Shown here one piece after another: positions 36,304 to 43,434 of a DNA stretch of 64,000 nucleotides. Each line of letters opens with the position of its first letter. Positions within the stretch are counted from its first letter, which is position 1. The position numbers and the translations under genes were made by a program. Source of the DNA: Bacteroides sp. (lineage in GTDB: Bacteria; Bacteroidota; Bacteroidia; Bacteroidales; Bacteroidaceae); assembly GCF_030151085.1 (NCBI RefSeq), contig NZ_JASLER010000040.1, forward strand, positions 1-64,000, given 5' to 3'. The notes below the pieces were generated by a model. The model did not search any database. It was given only the letters and a program-made list of their open reading frames with translations, and was not told the origin of the DNA.

Positions 36304-36453
36304 AAATCCATAAAAAGAATAGCATTGCTCAGCGAACAACTTAAGGATACTACCGGTTTCACTTATCAGCGCTATTTCAGTACCCTCTTCAAACAGACAA
36401 CAGCAGTCAGTCCTACTGAATATAGAAAAGAGAAGAAATCACAGCCTCAATAG
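36301..36453 (+). pseudogene. AraC-family regulator remnant (C-terminal helix-turn-helix only)
   Basis: The plus-strand frame ending at 36453 reads KKSIKRIALLSEQLK, then FTYQRYFSTLFKQTTAV and SPTEYRK, which follows the second helix-turn-helix of AraC/XylS proteins (YFSRLFKKxTGxSPxEYRK). There is no room for the effector domain or first helix-turn-helix, because the upstream bases are the lpdA start and promoter. It is a 3-prime fragment, probably left when lpdA and its promoter came to lie here by deletion or rearrangement. Confidence 0.6.
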
Positions 36454-36567
36454 AACTTCTCACCTTTACTATATTTAAGAAAACAATGTGATAATGTTTA
36501 AATTTAATCAAACTCTCTCTTTTATGGTTCACCCACGTCAGAGTAGCTTCTGAGTAAGTAGTTTCTT

Positions 36568-36646
36568 CGGCACCGAGGAAGGAGGGGTTCGACACCGGGG
36601 AACCCCTTGCTCGACACCGAGGAACAAGACCTTCCTCGGTGCCGGA
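36568..36646. repeat. 22-bp-period palindromic array forming a three-way junction
   Basis: TCGRCACCG recurs at 36568, 36590 and 36612, an exact 22-bp step, and the inverse arm follows. CGGCACCGAGGAAGG (36569-36583) pairs perfectly over 15 bp with 36631-36645. Inside are two further hairpins, GGGGTTC (36585-36591) with GAACCCC (36601-36607) and CTCG-ACAC-CGAG (36611-36622). Units share the core but change their arms with the complement kept. The flanks of the 424-base gap 36454-36877 hold only the promoter box at 36812 and a small leader hairpin (GCATTT 36827-36832 with AAATGC 36840-36845). Confidence 0.8.
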
Positions 36647-36811
36647 AAATCAAGGATGAGCATAGCTTATTAGAATGTAACGTATTCACACTATTTCTTA
36701 ATATCGAATTCCGGATAAGTAAGTTGATAGCTTCATCATTCATTTAACAAGTTCATCAAAAGAACCCTCAAATTTATCCTCATAAACAAAGAAGAGTAAA
36801 TCTTTAATAAT

Positions 36812-36819
36812 TATCTTTG
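36812..36819 (+). promoter_or_regulatory. -7 box for the BACON-like lipoprotein gene
   Basis: TATCTTTG matches TAnnTTTG 58 bases before ATG 36878. No TTTG at the right distance. Confidence 0.5.
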
Positions 36820-36877
36820 CCGTGCAGCATTTATGCAAGAAATGCATCCAATAGACAAGAACTAAACTATAACCAAC

Positions 36878-37825
36878 ATGAAAACAGCTAAGTATATCCG
36901 GCTATTTCTACTATTTACTCTCATTTTCTGCTGCTTGACGGCCTGTGAAAAAGATGATGAAACATTATCACCCCTCAAAGAAGTTACCCTCGAAGGAGAA
37001 GCTTCTTCAATAGACATCAATATAAGCCGTAGCAACTGGTACATTGCCTCAATAGCTACCATTGAAGGTTGGCCGGTATATGACGAGAATAATCACCCCC
37101 TGTACCTCGCCGACTTAGGAAGTCTGCGCTTTAATTGGGGAAGCATTATCCGCGACCGCAAAGACTTACTGACCGTGAAACTAAATGACAACTTTGATAA
37201 AGAGGATCGTGTGTTTATTATCAATCTCAAGACCCAATCAGGATTATATACCGAGTCCATCACCATCCGGCAGAAACAATGCCAAAGTTTTTATCAGATT
37301 GAATCCATAGCCTATACATTGGAAGAAGGCGACGGAATAAAAGAAGCCGCCATAAGACCTTGGGGAATCACTTGGATAAATAAAAATATCGCCCCGGGAG
37401 AAATTACTTCAATAACTTTCTATCCTATTCACTTTGCTAATGTGGAATACCGCTTCGAATACAATCCTGATGAATTCAGCAAGGACTGGATAAACTCCGA
37501 AGGAGATAACCGCTCTGTAGATATGCCCAAAGATATCAAAGATGGAAAAATTATCTTTGAACCTGAGAAGAAAAAGTTCACCGATAACAGCACGTATTTC
37601 TACGAAGAGATGGGCAAAGCCTACGAAAGAAAACTAGTAGGTTGGAAACGAAACAGATACTTTGCCGATCTTTATTATAAACAACTTCAAGTGACTTACA
37701 CTCTCACTTTGTCGAGACCGGGTAAGGAAACCGTGAATATTATCAAAGGAAAACTGATAAAGGAATATCCCTACGACAGCTCGATTGTCTTTCACGAGAT
37801 CAACGATTTGGAAGAAGGCGATTAA
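36878..37825 (+). CDS. Surface lipoprotein with BACON-like beta domain
   Basis: A 315-residue lipoprotein with signal ending FCCLTAC (Cys23). Residues about 40-140 resemble a BACON-type Ig-like domain (SSIDINISRSNWYIASIA and NFDKEDRVFIINL...SITIRQ), the fold that begins many Bacteroides surface lipoproteins. The remaining 170 residues are a beta-rich region I do not recognise (WGITWINKNIAPGEITSITF). Its last 26 bases overlap the 3-prime end of the convergent DUF4907 gene. Function unknown; its position suggests a link to the DUF4907/kelch/DUF4270 module, not proven. Confidence 0.75.
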   Translation: MKTAKYIRLFLLFTLIFCCLTACEKDDETLSPLKEVTLEGEASSIDINISRSNWYIASIATIEGWPVYDENNHPLYLADLGSLRFNWGSIIRDRKDLLTVKLNDNFDKEDRVFIINLKTQSGLYTESITIRQKQCQSFYQIESIAYTLEEGDGIKEAAIRPWGITWINKNIAPGEITSITFYPIHFANVEYRFEYNPDEFSKDWINSEGDNRSVDMPKDIKDGKIIFEPEKKKFTDNSTYFYEEMGKAYERKLVGWKRNRYFADLYYKQLQVTYTLTLSRPGKETVNIIKGKLIKEYPYDSSIVFHEINDLEEGD

Positions 37826-38126
37826 CTTCTTCTTTGCTCAATGTAGGTGGTTCACCATCAAACAACTTTTTGCATACAAGTTTGCCTGTATTCAAGGCAT
37901 CCTCTTTTGTGCTGAAAGGTTTTCGCCCCCTTACAGCAGGTATATAAGGCTGATATATCAACGTATCATTTCCGCAGAACACCAGATAGCCATAGCCACC
38001 TTCTACCTCCACCACCCGGCACTTCAACTCATCGCTGCCGGACGAGCAACCCGAACAGGAAAAAAGGCATGCCGCCAACATGGACGACACACCTATCATA
38101 ATAAACAAATGCTTCAATTTAATCAT
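37800..38126 (-). CDS. DUF4907 lipoprotein
   Basis: A 108-residue lipoprotein (signal ending SSMLAAC, Cys20) with the DUF4907 region: RVVEVEGGYGYLVFCGND, then IYQPYIPAVRGRKPFSTKED and a C-terminal helix. It is 16 bases after the kelch protein and probably cotranscribed. DUF4907 genes are commonly found next to kelch and DUF4270 genes in Bacteroides; function unknown. It overlaps the convergent lipoprotein gene by 26 bases. Confidence 0.85.
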   Translation of the reverse strand: MIKLKHLFIMIGVSSMLAACLFSCSGCSSGSDELKCRVVEVEGGYGYLVFCGNDTLIYQPYIPAVRGRKPFSTKEDALNTGKLVCKKLFDGEPPTLSKEEVNRLLPNR

Positions 38127-38142
38127 TTCTCTTCAAGACACA

Positions 38143-39222
38143 TTAGTCAACATCTTCTTCTTCATCGGGTAGAAGTTCGTATATATCATCAAAGAAACTG
38201 GAACTTGTACTTCCCGATGACCCCGTCAGTATAAAGCCACGCTGACCATTGCTGAACGAAACGGCACCTTCGCGCGAAGAAGTCCCGGCAGGATAATTAT
38301 GCACGGTAGTAAGCGGAGTAAAGTCATCGTCAGAATCACCATACCACAAATCCTGGTCAGGATCATATTTCCAATAATCACTGGTCACTCCACTACGGGT
38401 TCCGGTAGCTATATAACCATATCCGTTAATGGAAAAAGATACAGCACTATAGCGGGTAATGGCATAGTCATCGTCATAATCATTGTCGGAGTCGGTATTG
38501 GCAATGTCCCTCAGCTGGGTCCAGGTGTTACCATCAAATTTCCAGAAATCCACCGGACTGCTACCTCCACCCTTGTTCTGCCCACAGCAAATGTAAGCTA
38601 CATCATTGATGACAAAGGCTGTACCGTCACGACGCTTCTCACCTCCGAAACCATATACAATTTCCCACTGCTTCCCTTCGGCAGCATTAGGATTGAAACG
38701 ATAGAAGTCTAGCATACTACCAATGGTATCTTCATTATATCCCGTACCCACATATCCATAACCGCCTATGCTGAATGCTAATGCACCATCACGTGCGCCT
38801 CCGCCGAAATCGTCTTTCCGTACCCAACTATTTGTAGCAGGAGTATACTCCCATGTATCAGCCATATAATCGGAGTATGTCCCGTCTTTCCTTGAACCCG
38901 TAGTGATGTAACCTTTCCCATTCAAAGCAAATGCAGTACCGTATTTGCGACCTTCAACAGGCATAGTTTCGCATTGTGTCCAAACGCCGGTATCCATATT
39001 ATACTCCCAAAGATCATTCAGATAATCCTTGTTGCCTCCACGGAATCCACAACACAGATAACCTTTATTGTCAATGGTGAAACTACAAGCATAGGCACGT
39101 GCATAGCCGTTATAACTTGTTTTCTTTATCCACTGCCCCTGTGTGTATTCATCGTCTTCCGTACAACTGCCGGTCAGGCACAAAGTAGCCAGCAGCATCA
39201 ATCCCAATAATAGTCGATTCAT
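38143..39222 (-). CDS. Kelch-repeat (six-bladed propeller) lipoprotein
   Basis: A 359-residue lipoprotein (signal ending CLTGSC, Cys20) made of six kelch blades, recognisable by repeats such as GYLCCGFRG...DLWEYN, GYITTGSRK...DTWEYTP, GYVGTGYN, AYICCGQN, GYIATGTRS and GFILTGSSG, each with the Gly-Gly-like turn followed by an aromatic D-W/F-W/Y strand. The acidic tail (DEEEDVD) is unusual. Kelch propellers bind proteins or sugars; the known relatives include sialate mutarotase, but key catalytic features cannot be verified here. Divergent from DUF4270 and upstream of DUF4907. Confidence 0.88.
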   Translation of the reverse strand: MNRLLLGLMLLATLCLTGSCTEDDEYTQGQWIKKTSYNGYARAYACSFTIDNKGYLCCGFRGGNKDYLNDLWEYNMDTGVWTQCETMPVEGRKYGTAFALNGKGYITTGSRKDGTYSDYMADTWEYTPATNSWVRKDDFGGGARDGALAFSIGGYGYVGTGYNEDTIGSMLDFYRFNPNAAEGKQWEIVYGFGGEKRRDGTAFVINDVAYICCGQNKGGGSSPVDFWKFDGNTWTQLRDIANTDSDNDYDDDYAITRYSAVSFSINGYGYIATGTRSGVTSDYWKYDPDQDLWYGDSDDDFTPLTTVHNYPAGTSSREGAVSFSNGQRGFILTGSSGSTSSSFFDDIYELLPDEEEDVD

Positions 39223-39260
39223 TTTTCTTTAAACTTATATTGATTACTATGTTTTGGTGG

Positions 39261-39292
39261 CGAAAGTAAGCCTCAGAAATCATACTCACAAA
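39261..39292 (-). promoter_or_regulatory. Promoter of the kelch-DUF4907 operon
   Basis: Minus strand: TTTG (39289-39292), 20 bp, TACTTTCG (39261-39268), one mismatch in the -7 box. It lies 39 bases before the kelch start. On the other strand TTCCTTTG (39389-39396), one mismatch, could serve the divergent DUF4270 gene. Confidence 0.55.
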
Positions 39293-39424
39293 AATAACCG
39301 ACTAATAGCCCTAAATACCCGTTAAACGCCTTTAACGATAAAACCTGCCTGATCGCCGATTTTAATAGGCTGATAGGAAAGTTTAGTTTTCCTTTGCCGC
39401 CATCATTTAAACGAAGAATTAAGA

Positions 39425-40741
39425 ATGAGAAAATTACTGTATAGTTTAGTTACATTAATCATCGTCCTCTGCGCTTGTCAGGATGATAACTCCCAGCTTG
39501 GAAAAAGCCTGATGAGTAGTTCTTTCTATAATGTATTTGCAGACACCTGTTCGGTAGATATAAGCACCATCTTACTGGATTCCATCGAGACTCAAGGAGA
39601 CAGTATCTGCCAGTTGGGGCATTACAAAGACGGTTCATGGGGCGAAGTTTCAGCTGCTTATTATGCCGAATATTCCAAAAACAGCTTCACTCCCAGTACG
39701 GATTGTAGCTATACGCTGGACTCGCTTGTATTACGGCTGATACCTTCGGGACACTTCTGGGGAGATACGTTGACGCAGCAACGCATCACAGTTTACCGCC
39801 TGAAATATCCTATTGTACTGGATAATGACGACAAACTCTACACCACCACTACCCTCCAAAGAGAAAACATACCGCTCTTCAGTTTCACTTTCACGCCACA
39901 CCCCGGTCGGAAAAAGGAAATAGAAGTGCGCCTTCCCGACGAGATGGGTCAGAAATGGTTGGACGATCTCCTTGTACGCGACGATTACTTTGATACTCAG
40001 GAGAAATTCAAAAAGAAGTTCCCCGGATTGGTCTTCGTACCCGAAACCAGCGGACAGTGCATCACCGGATTCTTGGTGAACGATTCCGCCATGAGCCTCA
40101 ATTTACACTATCACGAAGTGAGTAACCAGCGGGTGGAACAAACACTGACTTTCAGCGTAAATACCGAATATACCTATACCGGTTTACAGTACGACCGCAC
40201 CGGTACGCCTCTCGCCTCATTGCAAAGCGGAATAGAGAATCTCATTCATTCGGGCGATATGGACCATCGTGCCTATATGCAGGGACTAACCGGTTTTTAC
40301 AATCAACTTGAATTTCCTTTTCTGAACGATTTGCAGAATGCCGGAAAAATCGTCTCCATTGAAACTGCCACCCTTTACCTCTATCCCTTGGCTAAGAGTT
40401 ACAACTCGGTGAGCCAGCTACCCGAAGATATCCGCCTTTACATCACTAACGAAAACAATGTCCTCGAAGACTATATATATGGTAGCGACGGAGTAACCGT
40501 ACAGACCGGCAACCTCACCATAGACGAAATGTATGGCAAAGAGACCTACTACTCCTTCGACCTCACTGAATTCATCCGGAATAACTTCGGTACCTGGGGC
40601 ATGAAACGGCAGAAACTACTCATGAGTTTGACCGACGAGGAGAGCGCAACCACCTTCAAGCAGGTAATATTCACCAATGACCCTAACCTGGACAGACAAT
40701 GCAGACTAGACGTAAGATTTAAAATATACAACGAGCAATGA
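39425..40741 (+). CDS. DUF4270 outer-membrane lipoprotein
   Basis: A 438-residue lipoprotein (signal ending IVLCAC, Cys18) of the DUF4270 family. Family traits seen: QLGKSLMSSSFY after the anchor, DSIETQGDSICQLGHYKDGSWGEVSAAYYAEY and a C-terminal region with TNDPNLDRQCRLDV. Its stop overlaps the ATG of the barrel gene by four bases, so the two are coupled and likely form a surface complex. DUF4270 proteins are widespread in Bacteroidota, function undetermined. Confidence 0.88.
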   Translation: MRKLLYSLVTLIIVLCACQDDNSQLGKSLMSSSFYNVFADTCSVDISTILLDSIETQGDSICQLGHYKDGSWGEVSAAYYAEYSKNSFTPSTDCSYTLDSLVLRLIPSGHFWGDTLTQQRITVYRLKYPIVLDNDDKLYTTTTLQRENIPLFSFTFTPHPGRKKEIEVRLPDEMGQKWLDDLLVRDDYFDTQEKFKKKFPGLVFVPETSGQCITGFLVNDSAMSLNLHYHEVSNQRVEQTLTFSVNTEYTYTGLQYDRTGTPLASLQSGIENLIHSGDMDHRAYMQGLTGFYNQLEFPFLNDLQNAGKIVSIETATLYLYPLAKSYNSVSQLPEDIRLYITNENNVLEDYIYGSDGVTVQTGNLTIDEMYGKETYYSFDLTEFIRNNFGTWGMKRQKLLMSLTDEESATTFKQVIFTNDPNLDRQCRLDVRFKIYNEQ

Positions 40742-41949
40742 AACATTATAAGCGGATTCCCTTACTACTGTGCAGCCTCTGCACGGCAAGCCTTTCTATC
40801 ACAGCCCAGAATACCACCAACCTGCCCACATCTATGTACGGATTGGGTGAACTTAGTACCAGTGACGGCGGACGCTATGCAGGCATGGGCAACATAGGTA
40901 TCGCATTAAACCGTCCCGGATTCCAGAATACCCTGAACCCGGCAGCCATCACTCGAATGGATACTACTTGCTTCACATTCGATGTGGGTGTATCTGCCTC
41001 TTATGCCCGCTATTCTTTTTTGAGCGAACATAGTTCCAACTTCACAGGTAACCCCAACCGTATCAGCATGGGATTCCGGATACTTCCGCGTTGGTATGCT
41101 CTTGTGGGAGTAGCCCCCTACAGCAGCGTAGGCTATGTCATACAGACCGAAGAAGAGATAGAAGGTTCACCCGGCAGTTACACTTACTCTTTATTCGAAG
41201 GGACGGGCGGACTTTATCGTTGTTACATCACCAACGCTTTCGCACTGACCCGGCAGTTATCTTTAGGAGTGAACCTAGGCATAATAACAGGTACGGTAAA
41301 ACAAAGCGAAACACAGGAAAAGGCCCTCGTAGAGTACGAATCCAGTAAACGGGCTTTCTATGCCGACTTCGGACTACATTATGAATTCAACACCGCCGGT
41401 AGACAACGGTGGGCGGCAGGAGTAGTGTTTGCCCCCTCAATCCAAATCAGCCATGACAATACGCTGACCTATACCAATTCCTCTACCAGCGAGGATCTCG
41501 ACAAAAGTTATCACAGTCGTACGCAATACCTACCTATGCACATGGGTACCGGTCTCTCCATGACTACAGCACGTTGGGTACTCTCTGCCGATTATAATTA
41601 CCTGGATTGGAGCCGCAACACGTCGTCCTATACTTCAATGAAGTATCAAAATCAGCATAAACTTAATTTAGGAGGTATATATACCACTAACACACGCCTC
41701 CCACGTTCTACAGAATTAATGGGAGGGGTAGGTTATAGTGATTCTTATATTATGTTGAAAGGTGGAAAGATGCAATATCTAGAAGCCAGTGCAGGTGTTA
41801 GTTTTCCCATCCGGTACTCTTACTTATCTTTGGGTGCTACCTGGCGGAAACAGTTAAATTCACGTAGTAATATGATGCAGGAAAGCCGGTGGAGCGTGAA
41901 TTTGAACCTTACATTCGGAGAAAGACTTTCACGCTCCAAACTTCGATAA
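40738..41949 (+). CDS. FadL/porin-like outer-membrane beta-barrel protein
   Basis: A 403-residue barrel with signal peptide (MKHYKRIPLLLCSLCTASLSITAQ). The N-terminus reads PTSMYGLGELSTSDGGRYAGMGNIGIAL, typical of Bacteroidetes OmpP1/FadL-like barrels with an N-terminal hatch, then regular alternating strands to a C-terminal WSVNLNLTFGERL. It is translationally coupled to the DUF4270 lipoprotein. A transport or surface-assembly role is likely; the cargo is unknown. Its stop is only 2 bases from that of the convergent LytTR gene. Confidence 0.85.
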   Translation: MKHYKRIPLLLCSLCTASLSITAQNTTNLPTSMYGLGELSTSDGGRYAGMGNIGIALNRPGFQNTLNPAAITRMDTTCFTFDVGVSASYARYSFLSEHSSNFTGNPNRISMGFRILPRWYALVGVAPYSSVGYVIQTEEEIEGSPGSYTYSLFEGTGGLYRCYITNAFALTRQLSLGVNLGIITGTVKQSETQEKALVEYESSKRAFYADFGLHYEFNTAGRQRWAAGVVFAPSIQISHDNTLTYTNSSTSEDLDKSYHSRTQYLPMHMGTGLSMTTARWVLSADYNYLDWSRNTSSYTSMKYQNQHKLNLGGIYTTNTRLPRSTELMGGVGYSDSYIMLKGGKMQYLEASAGVSFPIRYSYLSLGATWRKQLNSRSNMMQESRWSVNLNLTFGERLSRSKLR

Positions 41950-41951
41950 TG

Positions 41952-42698
41952 TCAGAGAACTGCTAACCGGGAAATGAAGTGCTTCACTCTTTCCCGGTAA
42001 GCATCTCCAATAGGCACATCTTTCTTCTCAATCTCCAAGGTATTACGGCTAATTGCACTAATACAATCCTTACGGACAATAAACGAACGATGCACACGGA
42101 TAAACTCATCCGAAGGGAGCTTCTCCTCCATATATTTCATACTGCACAAAGTGAGAATAGGCTTAGAAATTCCTTTATAGTAAATCTTGACATAATCTCC
42201 CAAACCTTCTATATAGTTGATCTGGTCTAAGTCCAACCGCATGATACGACTATCCGATTTCATAAAAATGACTCTCGAACTTTCCTCTGCAGCTTCCTGC
42301 TTCTTTAACTCAGAAATATTCATTTCCTGCAAAGCAAACCAGCGTGCAGCCTTATTCACTGATTGGAAAAAGGTAGAGAATCCAACATCACCCGTCAGAT
42401 AATCCAAAGCATCCAAACGGAAACACTCAGCAGCATATTGATCGGTATCTGCTATAAAAATGACACGGGTAGGCAAGGATAGCAGCCTACTGAAATCCAT
42501 TCCATTAATTCCACCTTCTTCTACCGGATAGATGCCCACAAAGTAGACTTCTACTTTCGATTCATAATAATCCTTCAATGCCACAAGGGGATTATTGTAT
42601 TTTCCACATAAAGTGAGAAAAGGGACTTTGGCAATATATTCCGCCAACTTTTCGGTCATTTCCGGATCTGCATGTAAAATAGCACAATTCAAACTCAT
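41952..42698 (-). CDS. LytTR-family response regulator lacking the phospho-acceptor Asp
   Basis: A 248-residue regulator. Start ATG 42698 is preferred because a -7 box at 42761-42768 puts the transcript start at or below the longer start (42758). Residues 1-115 form a receiver-like domain (CAILHADPEMTEKLAEYIAK), but the strand that normally ends F-L-D-I-x-M-P reads VYFVGIYPVEE, so the phosphorylated Asp is Gly. Residues about 150-245 form an intact LytTR DNA-binding domain (INYIEGLGDYVKIYY, FIRVHRSFIVRKD). No kinase gene adjoins. It is probably phosphorylation-independent. Confidence 0.88.
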   Translation of the reverse strand: MSLNCAILHADPEMTEKLAEYIAKVPFLTLCGKYNNPLVALKDYYESKVEVYFVGIYPVEEGGINGMDFSRLLSLPTRVIFIADTDQYAAECFRLDALDYLTGDVGFSTFFQSVNKAARWFALQEMNISELKKQEAAEESSRVIFMKSDSRIMRLDLDQINYIEGLGDYVKIYYKGISKPILTLCSMKYMEEKLPSDEFIRVHRSFIVRKDCISAISRNTLEIEKKDVPIGDAYRERVKHFISRLAVL

Positions 42699-42760
42699 AG
42701 TCGTTCCTTTCTTTTGCAAAATGGACGCACCCATCTCCAAAAGACTGCAAAAGGACAATG

Positions 42761-42768
42761 CAAAATTA
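42761..42768 (-). promoter_or_regulatory. -7 box for the LytTR gene
   Basis: The minus strand reads TAATTTTG, an exact TAnnTTTG match, giving a leader of about 57 nt. It lies just before the stop of the PH-like gene (42790), so the LytTR gene has its own promoter. Confidence 0.5.
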
Positions 42769-42789
42769 AGATTTCTTTATAGTGATGAG

Positions 42790-43191
42790 CTATTTGTTAA
42801 CAGGTATCTTCTCTTCAAGCAACCTGATAAACTCTTCTTCCTTAACCGGAAGTAAACCTTTATACTTATCTTTGCCGTATTTTATCAATACATAATGCAT
42901 GATTGCAAACTTACCTATCTTCATGGAACAAGCACGCTCAACCGAAGTAATGTCTTTCAAAAGTATCTCTTTACTTCGGGAGAATCGCCCAAAGAATAAA
43001 ATCAATTTTCCATCAGGGGTTATAGTATAAGTAGTATGAATCAACCTTTCAATATTGACTACGAGCAAAAGCATAAAGATAACAGCCAATATTATTTGCT
43101 TCTCCCAAAGGTTATAAAAAGTAAGAGCTCCTGCCAGAACCAGGAACAAATACTGTCCCCCCGCTATGCGTGCATGAAAGATTCTATTCAT
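42790..43191 (-). CDS. Small membrane protein with bacterial PH-like domain
   Basis: From ATG 43191 a 133-residue protein with two adjacent transmembrane helices (about 11-45, QYLFLVLAGALTFYNLWEKQIILAVIFMLL in two parts) and a C-terminal PH-like beta domain (TYTITPDGKLILFFGRFSRS, ILLKDITSVE). This is the layout of small bPH/DUF304-like proteins, whose function is mostly unknown. ATG 43242 would add 17 residues; a -7-like TACCTTAG at 43209-43216 on the minus strand favours 43191. Confidence 0.7.
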   Translation of the reverse strand: MNRIFHARIAGGQYLFLVLAGALTFYNLWEKQIILAVIFMLLLVVNIERLIHTTYTITPDGKLILFFGRFSRSKEILLKDITSVERACSMKIGKFAIMHYVLIKYGKDKYKGLLPVKEEEFIRLLEEKIPVNK

Positions 43192-43401
43192 TTCTTCAGA
43201 TTTTGCCGCTAAGGTAGATGTTTTTGTGGAATGTATTGCCAAAATAGACTCTTCAATATGACAAATTCAAAAAAAAGTCCGGTATATATCATGAGAACAT
43301 CAGTATACAATCCGATATACAACCGCCCTCAGGCCCTTGTAGCGGTGTTTCATGTCTACAAAAAACGATCTACTTATTACTTACATTATTTTTAGATGTC
43401 A

Positions 43402-43409
43402 TATCTTTG
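43402..43409 (+). promoter_or_regulatory. -7 box for the TPR/HTH lipoprotein regulator
   Basis: TATCTTTG is an exact TAnnTTTG match 25 bases before ATG 43435. It lies after the ATG at 43396, which therefore cannot be the start. Confidence 0.6.
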
Positions 43410-43434
43410 CCTTAAAACAAACGAATCACAATCT

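Noticed and set aside
36234..36362. N-terminal extension of dihydrolipoyl dehydrogenase
   Set aside because: A full-consensus promoter lies inside it and the FAD motif starts directly after ATG 36233.
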